Under the pieces are notes generated by a model. The model did not search any database, was not told the DNA's origin, and worked only from the letters and a program-made list of their open reading frames with translations. From Stenotrophomonas panacihumi (GTDB taxonomy: Bacteria > Pseudomonadota > Gammaproteobacteria > Xanthomonadales > Xanthomonadaceae): a DNA stretch of 64,000 bases. Below, in pieces: positions 9,339 through 17,473 of this stretch; the first letter of the stretch is position 1, and every line of letters starts with the position of its first letter. The stretch is from contig NZ_LLXU01000058.1 in NCBI RefSeq assembly GCF_001431645.1, positions 1-64,000 on the forward strand, in the 5' to 3' direction. Both the position numbers and the translations under genes were made by a program.

Positions 9339-10063
9339 GGCGCCACCTCCGCGCCCGGCGGCACGAACACGTAGCCCACGCCCCACACGGTCTGGATCAC
9401 GCGCGGCGCATGGCTGTCGCGCTCGACCAGCTTGCGCAGGCGCGCGACGGTGACATCGATGCTGCGTTCGAATGCCTGGTGTTCGCGGCCGTGCGCCAGG
9501 CTCATCAGGCGGTCGCGGCTGAGCGGTTGGTGCGGATGGCGCAACAGCACCGAAAGCACGGCGAACTCGGCTGTCTTCAGCAGTACTTCGTCGTCCCCGC
9601 GGCGCAGCACCCGCGTGCCCAGGTCGAGCTGGTGCGTGCCGATGGCCAGCGTGCCGCCCTGTGCCTGCGGCGCGCCGGCGGTGGCCGCGCCGGTACGCCG
9701 CAGCACCGCGCGGATGCGCGCGAGCAGTTCGCGCGGGCTGACCGGCTTGGGCAGGTAATCGTCGGCGCCAATCTCCAGGCCGATGATGCGGTCGATCTCG
9801 TCGCCCTTGGCGGTCAGCATCACCACCGGGGTGTGGTCGCCACGGCCGCGCAGGTCGCGGCACAGGGTCAGGCCGTCCTCGCCGGGCAGCATGAGGTCGA
9901 GCACGATGAGGTCGTAGTGCCCGCGGTCCAGGGCCTGGCGCATCTGCACGCCGTCGCCGACACCCCGCACCTGGAAGCCCTGCCCTTCCAGGTAACGCTG
10001 GAGCAGGTCGCGCAGGCGGGGGTCGTCGTCGACCAGCAGCAATCGGGGAAGGGCGTCGTCCAT
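9335..10063 (-). CDS. ompR: OmpR-like response regulator
   Basis: A 242-residue OmpR-type regulator. The receiver (RLLLVDDDPRLRDLLQRYL) carries the phospho-acceptor Asp in LIVLDLMLPGEDG, and KPVSPRELLARIRAVLRR follows. The C-terminal winged helix carries LSRDRLMSLAHGRE, ERSIDVTVARLRKLVE and IQTVWGVGYVFVPPG, all strongly OmpR-like. The start at 10063 (MDDALPRLLL) fits the family; the longer open frame adds 51 unrelated residues. It is the first gene of the unit ompR-envZ-esterase and is transcribed divergently from the Gly-rich secreted protein gene at 10243, with 179 nt between them. Confidence 0.93.
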   Translation of the reverse strand: MDDALPRLLLVDDDPRLRDLLQRYLEGQGFQVRGVGDGVQMRQALDRGHYDLIVLDLMLPGEDGLTLCRDLRGRGDHTPVVMLTAKGDEIDRIIGLEIGADDYLPKPVSPRELLARIRAVLRRTGAATAGAPQAQGGTLAIGTHQLDLGTRVLRRGDDEVLLKTAEFAVLSVLLRHPHQPLSRDRLMSLAHGREHQAFERSIDVTVARLRKLVERDSHAPRVIQTVWGVGYVFVPPGAEVAP

Positions 10064-10242
10064 GGCGCCACTATCGGGCCGCGGCATCGGCACCGGCAAT
10101 GCATCCGCCGGCCAATGTGTAAGCAGATGTTTCAGTACCCGGCCGCGGAAACATCCGCAGGCAGACGCGGGCGAACAGGCCCGGACGGCGGCGCTAGCGT
10201 GTTCCCACGGCGGCATTCCGCCCGCCGATCAGGAGCGATGCG

Positions 10243-10779
10243 ATGAAAGCGACTTCTTCCCTCCCCCTCTGCGTGGCCGCGCTGTTCGCCGCCGGGCTGG
10301 CCCTGCACAGCGGCACGGCCGAGGCCGGCCGCGTGCGCGTCCATGGTGCCGCGGCCGGCCCGGAAGGCCGCGCGGCCGGCACCGTCACCGCCGGGCAGAA
10401 CGAACGGGGCGCGTATGCGCGCGGCCGGCATGTGGCGGGCGATCGCCAGGGCAACGTGCAGGGTGGCAGCCATGCGGCGGTAGCCGGTGCGGCCGGTGGC
10501 CAGGCGCAGCGCGAGGGCAGCTTCAGCCGTAACGCCGATGGCAGCGCCGCACGTGCCGGCTCGATGAGCGCGCACGGCGCGCAGGGCGGCACGCTGGCCA
10601 GCAGCGGCAGCGTGACGCGCGGCGCCGACGGCCAGCTCGACGGCAGCCGCAGCACCAGCGCCACGGGCCGCAACGGCAACAGCTACGCCGGCTCGACGCA
10701 GGTCGCCGACGGCAGCGTCACCCACACCGCAACCTGCAGCAATGCCGCCGGCGAGACGATCGCCTGCCGCGGCCACTGA
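10243..10779 (+). CDS. Secreted Gly/Ala/Ser-rich protein of unknown function
   Basis: A 178-residue protein with a clear signal peptide (MKATSSLPLCVAALFAAGLALHSGTAEA). The mature part is low in hydrophobics and rich in Gly, Ala, Ser, Arg and Asn. It has an irregular repeat in which G-x-x-x-G/A-x-(S/T) units recur (GSFSRNADGSAARAGS, GSVTRGADGQLDGS), suggesting a beta-repeat or disordered surface protein. Two cysteines close to the C-terminus (CSNAAGETIAC) could form a disulfide. The ATG follows AGGAGCG. The next gene, a small EF-hand protein, starts 14 nt later, so the two are probably one transcript. I do not recognise the family. Confidence 0.7.
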   Translation: MKATSSLPLCVAALFAAGLALHSGTAEAGRVRVHGAAAGPEGRAAGTVTAGQNERGAYARGRHVAGDRQGNVQGGSHAAVAGAAGGQAQREGSFSRNADGSAARAGSMSAHGAQGGTLASSGSVTRGADGQLDGSRSTSATGRNGNSYAGSTQVADGSVTHTATCSNAAGETIACRGH

Positions 10780-10793
10780 TCCGGAGGATGCCC

Positions 10794-11087
10794 ATGCGAT
10801 TGCTTTCCCTGTTCGCCCTCGCCGCCCTGACCTGGCCGCTGGCCGCCACCGCGCAGTCGCAAGGCGCGCCCCCACTGACAGACGCGCAGCGCGAACGCCT
10901 CGAACAGGCGGCCGAACGTTTTCGCGCCGCCGACACCAACCACGATGGCCAGATCAGCCGCGCAGAAGCCAATGCCTCGCTGCCGCGCATCGCCAAGCGT
11001 TTCGACCAGCTCGACGCCAATGGCGACGGCCAGCTTTCGGCCGAGGAGTTCCGCGCCGCGATGGAGCGCGCCCGCGCGCAGCGTTGA
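10794..11087 (+). CDS. Small secreted EF-hand protein
   Basis: A 97-residue protein with a signal peptide (MRLLSLFALAALTWPLAATAQ) and two EF-hand loops, DTNHDGQISRAE and DANGDGQLSAEE, both with the canonical Asp/Asn, Gly and Glu calcium ligands. I chose the ATG at 10794 because it sits 6 nt after GGAGG; the ATG at 10788 abuts the Shine-Dalgarno. It is probably a periplasmic calcium-binding protein of unknown role, cotranscribed with the Gly-rich secreted protein upstream. Confidence 0.83.
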   Translation: MRLLSLFALAALTWPLAATAQSQGAPPLTDAQRERLEQAAERFRAADTNHDGQISRAEANASLPRIAKRFDQLDANGDGQLSAEEFRAAMERARAQR

Positions 11088-11095
11088 ACGAACGG

Positions 11096-11121
11096 TCCCG
11101 CGCCGGCCTGCCGGCGCGGGA
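11096..11121. terminator. Hairpin between convergent genes (bidirectional terminator candidate)
   Basis: A perfect 12-bp inverted repeat, TCCCGCGCCGGC and GCCGGCGCGGGA separated by CT. It lies between the stop of the EF-hand gene (11087) and the stop of the opposing membrane-protein gene (11129). There is no T-run. Confidence 0.5.
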
Positions 11122-11128
11122 TCCCCGG

Positions 11129-11653
11129 CTACTTGGCCTGCAACGAAGCGCTGACCGGCATCGCACCCCTGCCGGCCAACCGGCGCAGGTGACGCCACTG
11201 CACGATGCCGATGCCGACGAACAGCACCGCGATCACCCCCACGCACATCGCCAGCTGCGGATCATCCGGGCTGTCGAACAGCGGCGCGCCCACCGGCAGG
11301 CGGGTGAAGGTTTCCGTCAGGCCCGGAATGAAGTGGAAAAACAGCGCCACGGTGTAGAGCAGCGAGGCCACGCGCAGGCCCTGCCAGCGGGTGGCGCCAC
11401 GCCGTTCCTGCCACATCCCCAGTGCCAGCACGACCAGCGTGGCGATGCTGAGCACGTGCGGCTTGCCGAAGCCGCCGTGGTGGTAGATGAACAAACCGGT
11501 GATGGCCGACAACGCGGTGAACAGCACGAACACCCGGCCGGCCCGGGTATCGCGGCCGATGCGGAAACGCGCGAACAGGGCGACGAAGCCGGCACCCATG
11601 CCGATCAAGCTGATGACGGTATGCAACATGCCGAAAGCGGTGATCCCAAGCAT
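11129..11653 (-). CDS. Integral membrane protein of unknown function
   Basis: A 174-residue protein with about five membrane helices (MLGITAFGMLHTVISLIGMG, VFVLFTALSAITGLF, VLSIATLVVLALGMW, ASLLYTVALFFHFIPG, LAMCVGVIAVLFVGIGIVQW). His residues sit near membrane edges (FIYHHGGFGKPH, FHFIPG). The start at 11653 is the first ATG giving a membrane-first protein; upstream codons of the frame are GC-rich noncoding. I do not recognise a named family. The His pattern could bind a metal or heme, but this is only a suggestion. Confidence 0.68.
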   Translation of the reverse strand: MLGITAFGMLHTVISLIGMGAGFVALFARFRIGRDTRAGRVFVLFTALSAITGLFIYHHGGFGKPHVLSIATLVVLALGMWQERRGATRWQGLRVASLLYTVALFFHFIPGLTETFTRLPVGAPLFDSPDDPQLAMCVGVIAVLFVGIGIVQWRHLRRLAGRGAMPVSASLQAK

Positions 11654-11862
11654 GACGAGACTCCCGGACGAGGTGGGGAAGCACGGACAGCGCGGAAGAG
11701 GACCGACAGCGGCCGCAGCATAGCGCCCCGGCCTGCCCAAGGGGCAACGGCGCCGGGGCCGGCCGCCGGCCAGCGCCCTGCACGCGCCCACCACGCCGCG
11801 CCCACGCCCGGTTGATGGCGGCCGGCCTACGGTCATCTCCCCGACGCACAACCGGAACCGCC

Positions 11863-12354
11863 ATGAGCCCACCCGACGTCATCGCCGTCCCCGCGCTCGA
11901 CCTGCAGCGCTACCTCGGCACCTGGTACGAGATCGCGCGCCTGCCGATGCGCCATGAACCGGCCAACGCCACCGACGTATCGGCGCACTACTCGCTGGAC
12001 GAGGACGGCAAGGTGCGGGTGCAGAACCGCTGCCGGGTGGAGGGCAAGGTCGAGGAATCGATCGGCCAGGCCACGCCGGTGGACGAGGGCAACGCCAAGC
12101 TGGAAGTGACGTTCCTGCCGGAAGGCCTGCGCTGGATTCCCTTCACCCAGGGCGACTACTGGGTCTTGAAGCTGGATGCGGACTACCAGGTCGCACTGGT
12201 CGGCACGCCGAATCGCGAATACCTGTGGCTGCTGTCGCGCCGCCCGCAGCTCGACGCCGCCACGCGGTTGCTGTACCTGGACGAGGCGCGCCGGCAGGGG
12301 TTCGACCTGTCGGCGCTCATCGACACCCCGCAAACCGGCGCGCCGACCGCCTGA
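11863..12354 (+). CDS. blc: Bacterial lipocalin (Blc family)
   Basis: A 163-residue lipocalin. The GxW motif is present as YLGTWYEIARLPMRHE, a second conserved region is VQNRCRVEGKVEESIGQAT, then DYWVLKLDADYQVALVGTPNREYLWLLSR. Blc proteins bind fatty acids or lysophospholipids and usually sit in the outer membrane as lipoproteins. Here the ATG at 11863 (after CGGAACCGCC) gives a protein that begins almost directly at the lipocalin core, with no signal peptide or lipobox, and the upstream frame holds no plausible signal sequence. This version looks cytoplasmic or exported by another route. Confidence 0.9.
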   Translation: MSPPDVIAVPALDLQRYLGTWYEIARLPMRHEPANATDVSAHYSLDEDGKVRVQNRCRVEGKVEESIGQATPVDEGNAKLEVTFLPEGLRWIPFTQGDYWVLKLDADYQVALVGTPNREYLWLLSRRPQLDAATRLLYLDEARRQGFDLSALIDTPQTGAPTA

Positions 12355-12364
12355 GCGCGAACGC

Positions 12365-12544
12365 TCAGCGGCGCGGCGGGGTCAGTGCATCCAGCTCGCG
12401 GGCGGCGGCCTCGGCCGCCTCCAGGGTGTCGAACGCCACGCCGGTGTCGCCGACCACGTATTTGTCGCGCGACTGGCCGTTGGCCGTTTCACTGATGCGA
12501 TAGATCGGATTGGTGTCGCTGCCGCCCACGCGTTGCCTGTCCAT
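12365..12544 (-). CDS. Small conserved-type hypothetical protein
   Basis: A 59-residue protein of mixed charge (MDRQRVGGSDTNPIYRISET...FDTLEAAEAAARELDALTPPRR) with no signal peptide or membrane helix. Two adjacent ATGs (12547 and 12544) follow GGAGGCG; the second has the better spacing. The stop faces the blc stop 10 nt away. The family is not recognised. Confidence 0.55.
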   Translation of the reverse strand: MDRQRVGGSDTNPIYRISETANGQSRDKYVVGDTGVAFDTLEAAEAAARELDALTPPRR

Positions 12545-12567
12545 CATCGCCTCCGGTATCTGCAGGC

Positions 12568-12885
12568 TCAGGCTACGGAGCGGCGGGCGGCGACGGCGTG
12601 AACGCGCCAGCCCCAGGCCGCCCACGCGAACGCCAGCGCACCGAACAGGGTGAACAAGTAAGCCAGCGCGGCGAACGGCAACGCGGTGTCGTGGAGTACG
12701 CCAGTGGCATCCATGGTCGGCCGCGCGCAGGCAGCGGCGGCCCAGGCGCAGCCCGCGGCCCAGAACGCGGCAGCCGCCACGCACCAGCGCGCTCGCGGGC
12801 GCGCCGCGCGCCAGGCCATGCTGGTCGATATACCGCCGAGCACGATCAACAGGAGGGCGGCTACGGTCAAAGCGATGAAATCCAT
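12568..12885 (-). CDS. Small three-helix membrane protein
   Basis: A 105-residue protein with helices at about 2-24 (IALTVAALLLIVLGGISTSM), 35-55 and 68-90 (FAALAYLFTLFGALAFAWAAW). The start at 12885 is the first ATG before the first helix and is preceded by GAGGACTACACC. It lies 23 nt upstream of the 59-residue gene on the same strand, so the two are likely cotranscribed. Function unknown. Confidence 0.6.
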   Translation of the reverse strand: MDFIALTVAALLLIVLGGISTSMAWRAARPRARWCVAAAAFWAAGCAWAAAACARPTMDATGVLHDTALPFAALAYLFTLFGALAFAWAAWGWRVHAVAARRSVA

Positions 12886-13072
12886 GGTGTAGTCCTCTAG
12901 GTCAGGGAGCTGCACGATGGAACGGTTCGGTGAAGTGACCACGAAGTGGCCGGCCAGACCCGTCAAGTCATGCGAATTTTCCAAGTACCTGCAAAGCCCG
13001 TCCGTCGCACACAGCCTGCCGCGGCACGCTCGGCTATGCTCGGCCCACCTCGACCGGCAAGGAGCAGCAGTC

Positions 13073-13705
13073 ATGCGTCATGGGCTTTCCGCGGGTGTGT
13101 TGGCGCTGTGCCTGTTGGCGGGCAGCGGGTGTTCCAGTGATGCGGGCGCGCGCGTGGCGCCCTCCAGCCAGGTCACGGTGTCGATGCCGGCCACGCGCCT
13201 GCCGGGGCTGCATTACGCCTGGGTGCCGATGCCCGGCCAGCTGCCGGCCGAGTCCGACCCGCGCGTGCTCGACCCGCAGTTCCGCGCCCGCCTGCAGGCC
13301 GCGCTGGACCGCGCGTTGCAAGCGAAGGGCTACCAGCTCGCGCCCAGCGTCGCGCAGGCGGATTTCCTCGTGGCATATCGCGTCGGCGTGCGCGATGGCG
13401 AAGAGGTCATGCTGCGCAATGAAGGCGTCGGCAGCCAGCCCACCCCGCAGGCCACGGTGGAGTGCAACAGCAATGGCTGCTCGCAGATGGTGGTGCCCGG
13501 CGGCGATGGCGCGCCGGTGATGGACCTGCGCCGCGCGCGTTACGTGGAAGGCGCGCTGCAGGTGGAAGTGATCGAGCGTTCCTCGATCAAGGTGGTGTGG
13601 CGCGCGCTCAACCGCGGCACGGTCAGCCGCAACGACGGCGGCGCCACGCGGCTGGATGCCATCGCCCGCGAGACGCTGGCGCAGCTGCCCGCCGCCACCC
13701 CCTGA
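13073..13705 (+). CDS. DUF4136-type lipoprotein
   Basis: A 210-residue lipoprotein. The signal peptide ends in the lipobox LLAGSGC. The mature domain has the DUF4136 pattern: a short strand YAWVPMPG, then VLDPQFRARLQAALDRALQAKGYQLAPSVAQADFLVAYRVG (read in blocks), and the C-terminal LDAIARETLAQLP. The usual gap of such proteins is filled here by a Cys/Asn-rich insert (ECNSNGCSQMVVPGGDGAP). The ATG at 13073 follows CAAGGAGCAGCAGTC. It is predicted to sit in the outer membrane; the molecular role of the family is unknown. Confidence 0.8.
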   Translation: MRHGLSAGVLALCLLAGSGCSSDAGARVAPSSQVTVSMPATRLPGLHYAWVPMPGQLPAESDPRVLDPQFRARLQAALDRALQAKGYQLAPSVAQADFLVAYRVGVRDGEEVMLRNEGVGSQPTPQATVECNSNGCSQMVVPGGDGAPVMDLRRARYVEGALQVEVIERSSIKVVWRALNRGTVSRNDGGATRLDAIARETLAQLPAATP

Positions 13706-13714
13706 GGCGCGGCC

Positions 13715-14827
13715 TCAGGCGCCCTGCACCAGCGGCTGCGCCACCGGCGCACGGCTGGGCAGGGCGTGGCGCAGGATGCGCCAGGCCACCTGGCCGAACT
13801 GCCGCGGCAGCGAGCCGGTGTTGTAGTGCTGGCCGTAGCGCGTGCAGATCTGGCGCACTTCGCGGGCGATGGCGGCGTAGCGGTTCGCCGGCAGGTCCGG
13901 GTAGAAGTGGTGTTCGATCTGGTGGCTCAGGTTGCCGGTCAGCACGTCGATCACCGGGCCGCCACTGATGTTGGACGAACCGCGCAGCTGGCGCAGGTAC
14001 CAGTGGCCACGCGATTCGTCGCGGATGCATTCCTTGGGGAAGACTTCCGCATCGGCGGTGAAGTGGCCGCAGAAGATCACCACGAACGTCCACACGTTGC
14101 GCATGCCGTTGGCGACCAGGTTGCCCAACAGCACCGGCAGGAAGAACGGCCCGGCCAGCAGCGGGAACAGCACGTAGTCCTTGAGCAGCTGGCGCGCCGC
14201 CTTGCGCCCCACCGGCTGGGCGATGCGCAGCAGCTGGCGGGTCTTCATCTTGCCGCTGAACCAGCGGCCCACGCGCAGGTCCTGGATCGCCACGCCCCAC
14301 TGGAACAGCAGCGCGAACACCACCGCGATCGGCGGCTGCAGCAGGTAGAACGGGCGCCAGCGCTGTTCGGGGAAGATGCGCAGCAGGCCGTAGCCGATGT
14401 CATCGTCCATGCCGCGCACGTTGGTGTAGGTGTGGTGGCGGAAGTTGTGCGTCTTTCGCCAGTTGTCGCCGGTGGCCACGATGTCCCACTCATAGGTGGC
14501 GCCTTGCAGCTGGGCATCGCCCATCCAGTCGTACTGGCCGTGCATGACGTTGTGGCCCAGCTCCATGTTCTCCAGGATCTTCGACAGGCCCAGCAGCAGC
14601 GTGCCGGCGATCCACGCCGGCCACAGCAGCATCGGCACGAAGGCGCCCAGGAACAGCAGCGCGCGGCCGGCCACGCCGGTCCAGCGCACCGCGGCGACGA
14701 CGCGGCGGATGTAGCGCGCATCGCTGGCCCCGAGGTCGGCGGTCACGCGGCGGCGCAGGGCATCGAGCTCCTCGCCGAAGCGATCCAGTTCGGCCGGCGT
14801 CAGCACGCGGTTGGTCGGACGGGTCAT
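13715..14827 (-). CDS. desB: Membrane fatty-acid / acyl-CoA desaturase (DesB type)
   Basis: A 370-residue membrane di-iron desaturase with all three histidine boxes: HNVMH (92-96), HNFRHH (127-132) and HQIEHH (302-307). Paired membrane helices lie at about 55-85 and 160-245. It introduces a double bond into acyl chains using O2 and electrons from a reductase. It is the second gene of an operon with a ferredoxin-type reductase (11-nt gap), with a TetR gene divergent, matching the desC-desB / desT arrangement of Pseudomonas aeruginosa. It probably adjusts membrane unsaturation, likely on exogenous acyl-CoA (by analogy). The ATG at 14827 is the family N-terminus. Confidence 0.9.
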   Translation of the reverse strand: MTRPTNRVLTPAELDRFGEELDALRRRVTADLGASDARYIRRVVAAVRWTGVAGRALLFLGAFVPMLLWPAWIAGTLLLGLSKILENMELGHNVMHGQYDWMGDAQLQGATYEWDIVATGDNWRKTHNFRHHTYTNVRGMDDDIGYGLLRIFPEQRWRPFYLLQPPIAVVFALLFQWGVAIQDLRVGRWFSGKMKTRQLLRIAQPVGRKAARQLLKDYVLFPLLAGPFFLPVLLGNLVANGMRNVWTFVVIFCGHFTADAEVFPKECIRDESRGHWYLRQLRGSSNISGGPVIDVLTGNLSHQIEHHFYPDLPANRYAAIAREVRQICTRYGQHYNTGSLPRQFGQVAWRILRHALPSRAPVAQPLVQGA

Positions 14828-14838
14828 GCGCGGATTCC

Positions 14839-15891
14839 TCAGAGTTCCAGGATCAGGTCGGTGCTCGGCGCCTGCACGCACAGGCGAACCGGCGCGGCCG
14901 GTTCGTCGTGGCGCTGGCCGCTGAGCAGGTGGCGGGTGGCGCCGGTCTGGCGCTGGCACACGCAGGTGTTGCAGATGCCCATGCGGCAGCCGTGGCGCGG
15001 CTTGAGGCCGTGCGCCTCCAGGCCTTCGAGCAGCGAACGGGCGCGCGGCAGGCGCAGGGTGCGGCCGCTGCGCGCCAGCACCACCTCCACCTCGCCGTCT
15101 TCGGCCAGGGCCTGCGGCGGCGCGGTGAACGCTTCGGCCTGGAAGCTGGCGGCCAGGGATTCCAGACGCGCCCGCGCGGCCTGCACGAAGCCGCCCGGCC
15201 CGCAGGCCAGCACGTCGGCACCGGCCAGGGTCGGCCACTGCGCGTCCGGCAGCGCATCCACGCGCGGCGCGCCTTCGCCGGTGACATGCACGCGCACCAG
15301 CAGGCGCGGATGGGCATCGGCCAGCGCGCGCAGTTCCTGCGCGAAGCAGGCGTCATCGCGGCGGCGCACCCAGTACATCAGGGTGACGTCGCGGTCGAAG
15401 CCGCGTTCGGCCTGGGCGCGCAGCAGGGCGCGCATCGGCGTGATGCCGCTGCCGGCGGCCAGCAGCAGCACCGGCGCGGTGCCGGCCGGCCAGGCGAAAT
15501 CGCCGAAGCCCTGCCCCAGTTCGAATATTTCGCCGACGGACGCCTGCGCCAGATGCGGGCTCACGCGACCACCGGCCGTCGTCTTGACGGTGATTTCAAA
15601 GCGGCCCGGCCCCACCACCGTCGGGCTGTAATGCCGGCGCAACCAGCTGCCCTGAAGCTGCACGCCGAGTTCGACGTGCTGGCCCGGCTGCACCCCGCGC
15701 CAATGGCGGTTGGCCTGCAGCAGCAGGGTCACCGCCCCGTCGCCCTCGGCCCAGCGCGCCAGCAGGCGCGCACGCGGGAGCTCCCAGGTCCACAGCGGGT
15801 TCAAGCGCGTGGCCCAGAAATCGAAGAAGGCGGGATCAAGCCAGCGGCGGGTCGCGTCGAAGGCCGGGTCGGGGGAAGTGGGAGCTGCCAT
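14839..15891 (-). CDS. desC: Flavodoxin/ferredoxin reductase with C-terminal 2Fe-2S domain (desaturase electron donor)
   Basis: A 350-residue modular reductase. The FAD-binding domain carries RRHYSPT (85-91), the NAD(P)-binding domain carries LLLAAGSGITPMRALL (142-157), and the C-terminal plant-type ferredoxin domain has Cys302-x4-Cys307-x2-Cys310 and Cys338. It passes electrons from NAD(P)H to the desaturase encoded downstream. I prefer the ATG at 15891; another in-frame ATG at 15909 would leave only 6 nt to the palindromic operator candidate. Neither start has a strong ribosome binding site. Transcribed divergently from the TetR gene. Confidence 0.88.
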   Translation of the reverse strand: MAAPTSPDPAFDATRRWLDPAFFDFWATRLNPLWTWELPRARLLARWAEGDGAVTLLLQANRHWRGVQPGQHVELGVQLQGSWLRRHYSPTVVGPGRFEITVKTTAGGRVSPHLAQASVGEIFELGQGFGDFAWPAGTAPVLLLAAGSGITPMRALLRAQAERGFDRDVTLMYWVRRRDDACFAQELRALADAHPRLLVRVHVTGEGAPRVDALPDAQWPTLAGADVLACGPGGFVQAARARLESLAASFQAEAFTAPPQALAEDGEVEVVLARSGRTLRLPRARSLLEGLEAHGLKPRHGCRMGICNTCVCQRQTGATRHLLSGQRHDEPAAPVRLCVQAPSTDLILEL

Positions 15892-15915
15892 GCCGCGCAC
15901 TATACGCATGCGCGC

Positions 15916-15935
15916 ACAGCTGTGTATACAGCTGT
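15916..15935. promoter_or_regulatory. Palindromic operator candidate between desC and the TetR gene
   Basis: ACAGCTGT (15916-15923) and ACAGCTGT (15928-15935) are separated by GTAT. Each copy is itself a palindrome, so the element is both a direct and an inverted repeat. It lies in the 92-nt divergent spacer, 25 nt upstream of the desC ATG, and is flanked by TATA-rich stretches that could be -10 elements on either strand. It fits a dimeric TetR-family operator; it is not identical to published DesT or FabR sites as far as I recall. Confidence 0.5.
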
Positions 15936-15983
15936 ATATTCCGCCAGGCGCTATGATTCAGCCTCGAGCCCGCCGGAACCGCC

Positions 15984-16637
15984 ATGCCCGCCAGCGTTAC
16001 CGCCACCGCCCTGCCCGACACCGCCCCGGCCCGCAAGCCGGCGATCTCGCGCGAGGACCTGCTGGCCGCGGCGCTGAAGTTGATCGGCCCGCACCGCAGC
16101 CTCTCCACCCTGAGCCTGCGCGAGGTGGCCCGCGAGGCCGGCATCGCGCCGAACAGCTTCTACCGCCAGTTCCGCGACATGGACGAACTGGCGGTGGCGC
16201 TGATCGACCTGGCCGGCCGCTCGCTACGCACGATCATCGGCCAGGCCCGTGAACGCGCGACCTTCACCGAGCGCAGCGTGATCCGGGTGTCGGTGGAGAC
16301 CTTCATGGAGCAGCTGCGCGCCGACGACAAGCTGCTGCACGTGCTGCTGCGCGAAGGCGCGGTGGGCTCGGACGCGTTCAAGCACGCGGTGGAGCGCGAG
16401 CTGAACTACTTCGAGGAAGAACTGCAGCATGACCTGGTGCGCCTGGCCGCCGCCGACGGCGCGGTGCTGCACGAACCGGCGCTGGTGGCCAAGGCCATCA
16501 CCCGGCTGGTGTTCGCCATGGGCGCCACCGCGATGGACCTGCCGCCGGCGCGCGACGAGGAGCTCGTCGAACAGATCTCGCACATGCTGCGGATGATCAT
16601 CGTGGGCGCGCGCCAGCTGGGCGCGGCGTCACACTGA
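15984..16637 (+). CDS. desT: TetR-family repressor of the desaturase operon (FabR/DesT-like)
   Basis: A 217-residue TetR regulator. The N-terminal HTH (about 22-68) reads SREDLLAAALKLIG...LSLREVAREAGIAPNSFYRQFRDMDEL. The C-terminal ligand domain contains TFMEQLRADDKLLHVLLREGAVGS and ends MLRMIIVGARQLG, resembling FabR/DesT, which sense the saturated/unsaturated acyl-CoA ratio. It is divergent from desC-desB and very likely autoregulates and controls that operon through the palindrome in the shared spacer. It ends 1 nt before the opposing stop codon of the LuxR-type regulator. Confidence 0.87.
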   Translation: MPASVTATALPDTAPARKPAISREDLLAAALKLIGPHRSLSTLSLREVAREAGIAPNSFYRQFRDMDELAVALIDLAGRSLRTIIGQARERATFTERSVIRVSVETFMEQLRADDKLLHVLLREGAVGSDAFKHAVERELNYFEEELQHDLVRLAAADGAVLHEPALVAKAITRLVFAMGATAMDLPPARDEELVEQISHMLRMIIVGARQLGAASH

Positions 16638-16638
16638 T

Positions 16639-17280
16639 TCAGGCCAGCCCGCACGCGCGGGCATAGGCATAGGCCTCGGCGGGGCTGTGCAGTTTCAGCT
16701 TGGCCATCGCCGCGCGCTTCTGCCGGCTCACCGCCTTGATGCTGCGGCCCAGCCGCTGCGCCACTTCCGACACGCGCATCCCGCGGGCGAACAGCTCGAA
16801 TACCTCGCGCTCGCGTTGGGTCAGCGGCCTGCCGGGCACCGTTTCGGCCTGCAGCTCGCGTGCGTGCCACGCCGCGCGCAGCGACGGGCTGAAATAGCGG
16901 CTGCCCGCGTGGGCCTCGACAATGGCGCGCGGCAGTTCGCGCAGCGGCGCGGTCTTGAGCACCACGCCGGCCACGCCGGTGTCCGAGAGCATTTCGATCA
17001 GCGAAAGATGGTCGCGCACGGTGAACACCAGCACCGGCAGCGCCGGCCATTGCGCGCGCAGCTGCTGCAGCATGGGCACGCCGTCGGTCCGGCCGCTGCC
17101 GGGCATGTGCAGGTCGACCAGCAACAGGTCGCACTCACGTGCGTGCAGCAGCTCGAACAGGGCATCGACCGACGCCGCCTCGCCCACCACGCGGATGCCG
17201 GGCGTGGACGCCAGCACGCGGCATACGCCCATGCGGACCAGCGGGTGGTCGTCGGCCACGAGGGTCCTGATCACGTGCAC
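16639..17280 (-). CDS. Orphan NarL/FixJ-type response regulator
   Basis: A 213-residue regulator. The receiver domain has the acidic pair DD10-11, the phospho-acceptor Asp56 in LLLVDLHMPG and a Thr/Lys pair (VFTVRD, LKTAPL). The C-terminal LuxR HTH (about 150-205) reads LTQREREVFELFARGMRVSEVAQRLGRSIKAVSRQKRAAMAKL. No histidine kinase gene is adjacent. The domain order and the VSRQKRAAMAKL recognition helix resemble RcsB-like orphan regulators of xanthomonads. The target genes are unknown. Confidence 0.88.
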   Translation of the reverse strand: MHVIRTLVADDHPLVRMGVCRVLASTPGIRVVGEAASVDALFELLHARECDLLLVDLHMPGSGRTDGVPMLQQLRAQWPALPVLVFTVRDHLSLIEMLSDTGVAGVVLKTAPLRELPRAIVEAHAGSRYFSPSLRAAWHARELQAETVPGRPLTQREREVFELFARGMRVSEVAQRLGRSIKAVSRQKRAAMAKLKLHSPAEAYAYARACGLA

Positions 17281-17473
17281 GCGCTCGCTTCCGGCATGAG
17301 GGGCACGCAGGCTAGCGCGCCCGCTGGCGCCAGGTAGCGGCTTTCACCGCCAAGCCGCGAGATCGCGCGAACCGTCCGCCCGGCATGCCACCGCATGCGC
17401 AAAGCCCGCGTTGCAACAGCCCCGGCGACACGCGGGCAACGTCAATGCCAGCGCGACTGACCTTCGGCGAGGT

